NCBI RefSeq assembly: GCF_020379485.1
Contig: NW_026014687.1
Coordinates: 62,001 to 126,000, forward strand
Direction of reading: 5' to 3'
Length of the DNA: 64,000 nucleotides
Source: Brassica napus
Taxonomy: Eukaryota > Streptophyta > Magnoliopsida > Brassicales > Brassicaceae
Both the position numbers and the translations under genes were made by a program. The notes beneath the pieces were generated by a model, which was not told the DNA's origin, searched no databases, and saw only the letters and a program-made list of their open reading frames with translations. Numbering within the stretch: the first letter of the stretch is position 1; every line of letters begins with the position of its first letter. Of the stretch, positions 56,687 through 64,000 are shown piece by piece.

Positions 56687-57289
56687 ATTTTTCTTTTTGT
56701 CAGATGTCTTGTGAATTTCGAAGACAAAGGTAATGATATATACAATTCAAATATCGAAAAATTGTTATATAACGATCAGTATTAGTAGAGAGTATATAAT
56801 TAGTTTATAGTAAGTAGTTGGTATATGTTGGTTTAGTACTTGGTTTACTTTGGTTTATGATCCCACTTGTGTTTAAGCACACTTGTTCTCTACGTTTCAA
56901 TCTAATGAAGGTTTATTTTACAATTTGTTTCTCTTAATCTTTTTTTTTTTTGGTATAACTTTGTTTCTCTTAATCTTAATCACACTGAGAGAATCGTAAA
57001 ACTATTTTCAGATATATTTCTAAGTCAGCCATTATAAAGTCAAAGCCTAGATAGTGATTTCATTTTTATTAGTGGGACAATGATGTAACAAGAAGAATGA
57101 GTGGAGTTGTTTCATTGTCCATCAGAGTTATAAAGAATCAAAAGACGAGAAAAAGAGAAACATCAACAAAGTGGAAGTGAACACAAAATCTATTTAGAAA
57201 AAAGTAGAAAACAGAGAGATCCGTCAAACCAATCATGATAAGAAAGAACAGAGGAGAGATATAGAGAGTGTAATTTACTCAAGGCTATC
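56687..57289. other. Convergent intergenic region between the ANTH gene and AGP3
   Basis: The two genes face each other with ~600 bp between stop codons. Holds both 3'UTRs; TCTAATGAAGG at 56902 and a CTTTGTTTCTCTTAATC duplicate near 56923 and 56960 are visible. No gene supported. Confidence 0.55.
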
Positions 57290-57727
57290 TTAAGCCAAAA
57301 CGACGGCGTACAAGGCTCCGGCAATGGCGGTGCTCACAAGGAAAGCTTTGTTAGTAAATGCTGAGTCAGCAATTGGTCCTTCAGGAGCCGGAGCTGGTGA
57401 TGGCGTTGGTGTTGGTGCTGGGACTGATGGGCTTGGAGCCATACCTTCTGGTTTGGGAGGAGAAGCGACAGGGGAAGTTTTAGGAGACTTTGTTGGTGAT
57501 GAGACGGTGGGAGGAGTCGCCGGAGCTGGAGTTGGCTCGGTAACCATAACCGGTGGTGAAGCAACCGGTACCGGAGATGGTGGCTCAGCGGTTGGTGTAA
57601 TAATGGGAGAAGGAGACTCTACCGGTGGGAGAAGCATGATGGGTGCTGGAGCAGGAGCTTGAGCGATACAGGACGTGGCCAATAGACCAAGAAAGATCAG
57701 AGCTTGCAATGTTTTAAGAGCTGCCAT
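57290..57727 (-). CDS. AGP3: Classical arabinogalactan protein AGP3 ortholog
   Basis: Single exon, 145 residues, from ATG 57727; an upstream in-frame TTG is not a start. Signal peptide about 1-22 (cleavage before QAPAPAP), a Pro/Ala/Ser/Thr-rich core with many AP, SP and TP dipeptides that are hydroxylated and O-glycosylated in AGPs, and a hydrophobic C-terminus (NKAFLVSTAIAGALY) as GPI-anchor signal. It acts at the outer plasma-membrane face and cell wall. The Gly-rich frame on the opposite strand is a compositional shadow. Syntenic with At4g40090. Confidence 0.95.
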   Translation of the reverse strand: MAALKTLQALIFLGLLATSCIAQAPAPAPIMLLPPVESPSPIITPTAEPPSPVPVASPPVMVTEPTPAPATPPTVSSPTKSPKTSPVASPPKPEGMAPSPSVPAPTPTPSPAPAPEGPIADSAFTNKAFLVSTAIAGALYAVVLA

Positions 57728-57830
57728 TGGTCTCTCTTTCAACTTTCTTTTTGGTTGTCGGAAAAAACAATAGAGAGATTGAGCAGGCTCTTGTCTTCGT
57801 TGGTGGTGGAGAAATGAGGAAAAGGGTTTT

Positions 57831-57840
57831 GATATATAGA
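57831..57840 (-). promoter_or_regulatory. Putative TATA box of AGP3
   Basis: TCTATATATC on the minus strand about 105 bp upstream of the AGP3 start, at a normal core-promoter distance for a short leader. Confidence 0.55.
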
Positions 57841-58812
57841 GCTAATTTTGGAATGATTATTTAATTTCTGGACATTTTAATCATGCAAGCACATACATAG
57901 ATATACAGCTCTTAGTTATTTATTTATTGATTTGGAATATCAAAACCAGTAGTCTTTACCAAGTCTCTCGAAGAATCGTCTACAAGGGGGATCACCAAAC
58001 GGAATCATATAATATGAATATGTTAAAGAGTTGTAGATAACAATGTGCAAGATTTAAAATTGCTAAATAGCTATTGTTGACAGTTTGTAACTACACTTCC
58101 TGGTTTACCGTGTCAATGCAGCTTCATTCATAATGATTTTGCTTAGCAGTCTAAATAGACAAGTTACATGGAATTAAGAAAATGACGTACTTCTTGCCAA
58201 CTGATATACTTGAAATATCTAACTTATAAATGTTTGTTTATGTTAAGAGTCAAGACCACGCGCAATATACTTGGTTCCCACTAAGGTTACGATGAGGCAG
58301 ACAAGCAACTTATTAATATCTGCGGATGATTATGACGTTTATATTATCGTGAGAGATATTCAGATGATATTTTTACAGTAAGATAATCTTTTAAATTTGC
58401 ATTTGGGGTTCAAGCCGGTGCCTTACAGTCTGTGATATATATAAACCTGGCGCATTCTTGCATAACAATATTTTTGATTCCCAGTCCTGATCACTTACAA
58501 TATGTCTTGGTACACGGATAAATTTCTTTTGCTAAATATTCTCCAAATCATATTTATTTGTAGGATATTATTATTAATTAATATCTGGTCTGTGTTCCAA
58601 AAATAAATAAATCAATATCTTGTTTGATGATATTGTAGCAACAACTCAAATTTTATATGGCAGTAAAAGAAGATTGTGTGCTTTCCTCTTACCATCTCAA
58701 TGAACAATGTGATATGCATGCACAATCCTTATTTCACTCTTGTTTAATTAGGATAATATTTGAAACATATTACCAGCAAATAGGAAAGTAAATCCAGGCC
58801 AATCAATCTGTT
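57841..58812. other. Intergenic region upstream of AGP3
   Basis: AT-rich, without a supported gene. It presumably contains the AGP3 promoter and the 3' flank of the coiled-coil gene. Confidence 0.5.
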
Positions 58813-59331
58813 TTACCATTTCCATCTGAGTTCTTGAGCCCTTGTTGGATTCTTCAACTTCTCCTTTCTTGTTTTATCTTCACCAGCTTCACACTTCTTT
58901 TTATTAACCAGATTCTCTGCCTTTTTCATCTTGTCATTGTCTACTTCCTTCTTCCTCTCGGTGATCTCAATCTTGGTATCTCCTTCCATCTTTATGCTAA
59001 TGTTCACCTCCAGTACTCTCTTGCTCTTTCTCATTGAAGCATCCAGCGACTCTTCTCTTTCCCTTCTTTGTTCATACAGCCTGCGCAGCTTGAGTGCGAG
59101 ATTGTAAATCCCATCCTTGAACTCTCCTTCCAAATTTCTTTCTATTTCCATTTCAAGCTCATCACGAATCCTCTCTTCTTCTTTGGACAATAAGAGTCTT
59201 CTATCCTCCTACCATTATACTTATGAAAACATTAACTAACTGCTAGTTTTCTTTCCATCAAGAAGATTACATTACATGCATGTGTCATGGTGTGTGTAAT
59301 TATAATTTTCACTTACCTTATGTTGGTCCAT
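58813..59331 (-). CDS. Small coiled-coil protein of unknown function
   Basis: Two exons are proposed: 59331-59317 (ATG GAC CAA CAT AAG, donor GTAAGT) and 59208-58813 (acceptor TAG), giving 136 residues. The first exon joins in phase to EDRRLLLSKEEERI. The protein is highly charged, with a helical stretch (LEMEIERNLEGEFKDGIYNL) and a Lys/Glu-rich C-terminal half; no signal peptide, membrane segment or known domain. I do not recognise the family. The short first exon with clean splice signals and a uniform coding frame make a real gene likely. Confidence 0.7.
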
Positions 59332-60263
59332 GGCACAATTTGATGTCTCTCTTCTCTTTTATGAGGCGGTCCCCTTTGTGTTAGTTATTTTTTTCTCACT
59401 TGGTTCGTAGTAAATGGGGTTATAAAACCGTGTCGTTTTGACATTGACATTTGTCTTGGTGGGTCGCTGTGGGTTCCGGTATTGTAGTTGGTGGTCCAAT
59501 TAAGACATGTCAAAGTTTGTAAACAGTTCTTAATAACAGGGCTTTAAGTGACCCATTAACTAAACAACCACTGAAGCATTGTGGAACCAAATATTTGTAA
59601 GCGCAGAATCTAAAGACTAAAGTGTAGCTTATGTCTGTCTTTTTATTATATTGGTGAGATAGTTCTTTACTTATAAGGTTGCTATGGATTGCTTTCAAGT
59701 ATTTCTACCTGAGATATAAAGAAGACGATTCACATGTTTGAATCAAGACTCATGCTATTCTTCTATATAACTTTTTATGACAAAAATAATTTGTTTCCTT
59801 CAACAATTTGTTTTCAAATGACATTATTGGGATCAGTAAAAATTTTAGATAAACAAATTTCATTTTTTATTTGTTATTATCTCAAGAAAATAAAATTTTG
59901 ACTCAATGTAATTAAAACAATTTTCTTAGGAGAAAACCAAGAAATTAAGTTTTACATTATTTAAATGAAGAAAACTATTGATAAGTCACTTGTAAGGCAT
60001 TGCAACATTACAATTTAGCAGTTTTTTTGGTCAAAACAATTTAGCTGTTTATTGCAAACAAAACTTAATAAAAAATCTATCAATTAAATTTGTATCACAA
60101 AATTCATTTAATTTTTCTTATAATTTAATAGTGTTCAATTGGTTAAAAATGATTTCCCATTGATAATGAAGTATACATAACATACCACATTATAAGTCTA
60201 AATTGTTTTTTTTTAACTGAATAAGTCAAAATTGTTTCTTTCAACTAATTAAATAACACGCTA
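59332..60263. other. Intergenic region, no gene seen
   Basis: AT-rich. ATG-proximal sequence of the coiled-coil gene includes CTCTTCTCTTTTATGAGG (59349-59366). A short open frame 59510-59698 (-) has no recognisable family. Confidence 0.45.
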
Positions 60264-61866
60264 CTAGATTTTGATCCGTGCGCATGTTTATTTTTGGACT
60301 TAAATAAATAAATAAAAATGGATGCTATATTCCCTTCTTTTCAATTTAATTGTCGTTCTAGAGTAAAATTTCTGCTTCAAAATAAGTATTGTTTTAAAAT
60401 TTCAATGCAAAATTTATTAACAAAATTGTTCTGTTTATTTTTCTATTGGTTGAAATATGTTTAGGTGTATATGTAATTATGTTTTTATTTTGGAAATATA
60501 CAAATCATATGTTTTAATAATCTGTGTGCATAAACCTAGACAATTAAAATGAAACGAAAGGAGTATAAAATAGTATATAAGTCTGAGAATACTTATTCGG
60601 AGTCGAGGAACCAAACCATACCAAACTGAAAAAATGAAATAAAAAATCAACTGAATTTCATAAATAACCGAGCAGATCTTATATCTATGGAACAAAACAT
60701 TGAAATTGAACCGAGAACCGAATGAGTATCTGAAGTTTTAAAATACAAATTATTTACCTACAAATATATTATATTTAATTTCTAAATAACCAAATATTTA
60801 AAAAATACTATTTATAAACAGAATTACCAAAAACAATTATCCGAATAATTTTTATTCAAAATATAAGCAATGTTTTCAGATCTGATTTGGGTCCGCGGTC
60901 AAACCAGTAAACCCAGTGGCCGTATATAATTCAGATATGCTTATGTTCTTTATGTAGCATTCTATTAGATGTTCTACCAACTGATATATTTTCACAAAAT
61001 TCAGATTTATGAAAATTTATTAATTAAAAATGTGATAAAACCCAAAAAAATTCCATTAACCCGTGAACCGACACCGGCTGACCCGGTCAAAACCCAGAAA
61101 CAAAAACTTAATATGTTCTTATAAATTGATTTAACTTCTCATATATTTTATAATAGTACATAAAACTAAATAAACTATTTGATTTGTCATATAAGGTAAA
61201 TGCATTGTATTTATGTTATGTATTTTAATTTATAAGTTTTTTAGTAATTATCTAAAGTTACATTTATGAATTTTGAAATTAAAATTAGTTACGAATTGGT
61301 TTCTCATATAAAAAAAAATAGAACAATGTTATCACACATTTGAACAAAATATGTTATACCATAAAATAGATATGAGAATAGAAAATTTATTGTCGTGATC
61401 ATGGTTCCCTTACAAAGTTATTAAACTTTTATACTTTGGATAAGGGTTTATGATATAACGATTGTTAGAATATCACTGATACATGATACAAATACACATG
61501 AGTTTTTATTATATGGTATATAGCACTATATATGAATTTATGTTTTCGATATTATAATGTGACATTGTCTGTAAATGACGTAAGATAGAAGAACGTGTTA
61601 AGATATATTTAGTTTTGAAATTAAGTAAACCAAACTGAGCACAAATCATAACTGACCGATTTCAATTAATTTGCTTTGATATTATATATTGAATCTATTA
61701 AATTAGGTGTATTAAAAGGCAAACAATCAAAAGATAAATAAAATCATTTATTATGATATAGTTAGAGAAATAAAAGGGAAGAGCAAAAAAATGTTAGTCT
61801 AATGAAGGTTCCAAACAACTTTCATAGGTAGATTTTTTTAGGACTCCTTCCCTTTTAATAGTAGAA
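60264..61866 (-). mobile_element. Non-autonomous Helitron (about 1.6 kb)
   Basis: On the minus strand the 5' end is TCTACTATTAAAAGGGAAGG (from 61865) and the 3' end is GCGCACGGATCAAAATCTAG followed by T (60263), as in ATREP-type Helitrons. The 3' hairpin has lost part of one arm. Interior ACCGAAC/ATCCGAA-rich sequence (60590-60900) and CCGACACCGGCTGACCCGG (61068-61086) look like further nested repeat material. No coding capacity. Confidence 0.75.
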
Positions 61867-63180
61867 AAATTTACACTTAGACATACTTTACCTCTTCTCC
61901 ATAACACTCTAGCATACCTTCTTCATGTCAGATACTTTTTTATGTGCTATTGTCTTATTTACCCTTGAAACTAAAAATCATTTAGTTATCTTTTTATTCG
62001 CTTTACTTTTCTTTACCGTGACCCAACTACTCATTCTCTTACCTTAATATCTAGAAATCAATTACTTACTTTTTTTTCTCTTCCAACCCCTAGACTCCGA
62101 TGATTTATCATTCTCACCAAAGACCAAAGGTCACGGTTACTCCCCGACATTTTCTCCTGCACTGCAAGGTATGACAAATTCTAACTTAGTTTACCCTATT
62201 TCTTTATAGTTTGACCTAGATCCCCTTCAATCGGCCGATTTAGAAACCACAATGAATGGTATGACCTCGTTTACCTGATTTTAATTTTCTCATCCCATGA
62301 TTATAGCTATTGTTTACACCTAGATCTGCTTCTATGGTTATGCAGAAACCAGAGGAAAATCCCATCCAGATTGCCGCTTCTATGTTAGTGTGGTCAAGGG
62401 GTAGATTTGTGTGGTCATGATTTTGTGGACACTATCGACGTTTTAGAGATTTGGTTGTTTAACACTTAAAGAATATCGTCTACACTAGAAGGAGGAGAAG
62501 AGAATTTAAAAATGATGTGGTCAGGTTTGTGTTGTTAATGATCACATTTGTGTGGTTAATGTGTTTTAAAAATGACGAAGAATGTTGTCAAGTTTATGTA
62601 ATATAACTATGGTTAATTTTATACTTTAAACTTGACTGGACTATGTGAGATTTGGTTGAAAAGTAAACGTGACATTTGGTACAAGTTCCTTCGCGAGAAA
62701 GATTTTTTGGGGAGGAAAATAATTAAAGTAAAACAAATAGTACCTCTCAGTCTCAAAGTTAGTAAACATGCAAACAAATCTGGAAAAATAACCTTATATA
62801 TACGTAAACAACTCTTAATAGTATAGATCTTATTCTGGTTAATTTTTTTTTGCTACTCAATGAAATACAGCAAACAAATGATTGTGCTGATCCTCGAGCT
62901 AAGAAATCAATTTCAAATAGTATATAATGGAGGCTGTTTCATTAATGTGCATTTTTATTAAATCCTTTAGTAATTATTTTGTAAATATTTATAATAATAT
63001 TTAACGTTTTTTTTGAAAAATATTAATAATGAAATCTTATTATTTGTTTTCATATTGTATCTTGGAATATTTATTGATTTATTAGAATAAAGATCAATAC
63101 TGAGTTATATGATAGTCTTTTGACCCAAAAAAAAATGAGTTATATGATAGTCTCATTTATATATTCATATGTACATATTA
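61867..63180. other. Intergenic region, no identified gene
   Basis: A less AT-rich part (62080-62480) has CTCCGATGATTTATC and TCCCCGACATTTTC words and could be an old gene remnant; no protein family was recognised in any frame. The frame at 62632-62826 is not identified. Confidence 0.4.
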
Positions 63181-63995
63181 TCTATATTATTATTTGAGAA
63201 ATGAATTTGCTGATTTGTTATGTTCTCCATCGTTTTAGATAATTTTGTTTATTTGTCATGTTTTTATTAGGTTTTTGCTAAATCATTGATTTATTATTTA
63301 TTTTTAGCTAAGTTACTAATTTATTAATTTAAAAAATACCCTTAATGAATCTTATATATATTAAAAATGAATTTTATTTTAGTAATATTAAATTTCGATT
63401 TTATATTAAAATTTAGTTAGTTTTTCTTATTTGTCATATTTTATTAGGTTTTAGACTTTTAGCTAGGTTATTGATTTATTATTAATTTTTAACTGATTCG
63501 CTAATGTCTTAATTAAAACAATACCCTTGATGAATTTTATATATAATTAAGAACGAATTTTATTTTAATCATATAAAATTTATACGTTATATTAATATTA
63601 AATAATTGATTCTAAAATAATATAATAAAATTATCAAAAAAAATTAAAAATAAGATAATTCTTATATATTTTTTGTTGCTATCTGAAAATTATATTTTTA
63701 TTATAAAAGTTAAAGAGATACAAAAAACTTATAATTAAATATTATTCAAGAAAAAAAACATTTATATAACGAAATTTTCTAAACTATTTCTAAGATATGA
63801 GTGTTTTAAAAAATTTAACACAATAATAAGTATATATTTTGATAAAATATTTGACATATATAAATACTTTGATGTTTGATTTAACTATCTGAAAACATAA
63901 ATAATAACTTATCATGCTGGTTTTAGATTAATAAGACATAAACTAATAAGTATTGATAAGAAAATTATGCTTGCATGTGCGGGCAAAACACCTAG
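63181..63995 (+). mobile_element. Short non-autonomous Helitron (815 bp)
   Basis: 5' end TCTATATTATTATTTGAGAA preceded by A, and 3' end GTGCGGGCAAAACACCTAG followed by T, the A/T insertion rule and CTRR terminus of Helitrons. The interior contains a tandem-like pair (TTATTAGGTTTTTGCTAA near 63266 and TTATTAGGTTTTAGACTTTT near 63442). Non-coding. Confidence 0.75.
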
Positions 63996-64000
63996 TATCT

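Noticed and set aside
57324..57662. Glycine/valine-rich open frame on the plus strand
   Set aside because: It is the antisense shadow of the Pro/Ala/Thr-rich AGP3 coding region; AGP3 has signal peptide, AGP dipeptides and GPI signal on the minus strand.

Overview
The window is nuclear DNA of a crucifer, most likely Brassica or a close relative (tribe Brassiceae). The genes have GT-AG introns, the spacers are AT-rich, and transposons are abundant and nested. The intact genes match, from remembered Arabidopsis thaliana gene order, the last genes of the long arm of chromosome 4: CYP79B2 (At4g39950), a plastid HAD hydrolase (At4g39970), an H3.3 relic (At4g40030/40 position), ATHB16 (At4g40060), ATL32 (At4g40070), an ANTH clathrin adaptor (At4g40080) and AGP3 (At4g40090). 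This looks like a conserved near-terminal block inflated several-fold by transposons. The exact species cannot be fixed from the sequence alone.

Layout. 1-585: 3' end of CYP79B2 (+). 586-6877: AT-rich spacer with a second, partial copy of the CYP79B2 3' flank, telomere-like degenerate repeats, a Harbinger-like MITE and local tandem duplications. 6878-8553: nine-exon HAD hydrolase (-). 9008-12475: a class III peroxidase pseudogene split by a Mutator-like MITE and a Helitron. 12494-13053: hAT MITE rich in GGATCC/GGATATCC words. 13288-13495: histone H3 pseudogene. 14108-14363: Stowaway-like MITE. 16298-17986: 5'-truncated L1 LINE with a 13-bp target duplication. 21127-21686: ribokinase gene fragment. 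22930-24427: second LINE (-). 24882-25906: Harbinger MITE. 26161-27155: ATHB16 (-). 29045-29977: ATL32 (+). 30347-30517: hAT MITE. 31003-32035: foldback Mutator element.

33813-42265 is an 8.45-kb Mutator-like element with a perfect 9-bp target duplication. It carries a DUF1985-Ulp1 protease gene (Kaonashi-like class), a transposase N-terminal remnant and dense palindromic AGTCGTC-type arrays, and another DNA element is nested inside it. 42592-47551 is a full-length PIF/Harbinger element with TAA target duplication and three genes: a GRF zinc-finger/coiled-coil protein, a Myb/SANT-like ORF1 and a DDE transposase with two stops. 47620-53560 is a PERK-type receptor kinase pseudogene split by a young Copia element (48586-53380, 135-bp LTRs with one mismatch). 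It is followed by a malectin-like receptor fragment. 55489-56686: ANTH protein (+). 57290-57727: AGP3 (-). 58813-59331: small coiled-coil protein (-). The right end carries two Helitrons.

The host genes do not form a pathway. CYP79B2 makes indole glucosinolate/camalexin precursors, ATHB16 is an HD-Zip I regulator, ATL32 a membrane E3 ligase, the ANTH protein an endocytic adaptor and AGP3 a GPI-anchored cell-wall proteoglycan. The richest novelty is in the mobile elements: the Ulp1-bearing Mutator element with palindromic arrays, the three-gene Harbinger, and the chains of insertion into dying genes.
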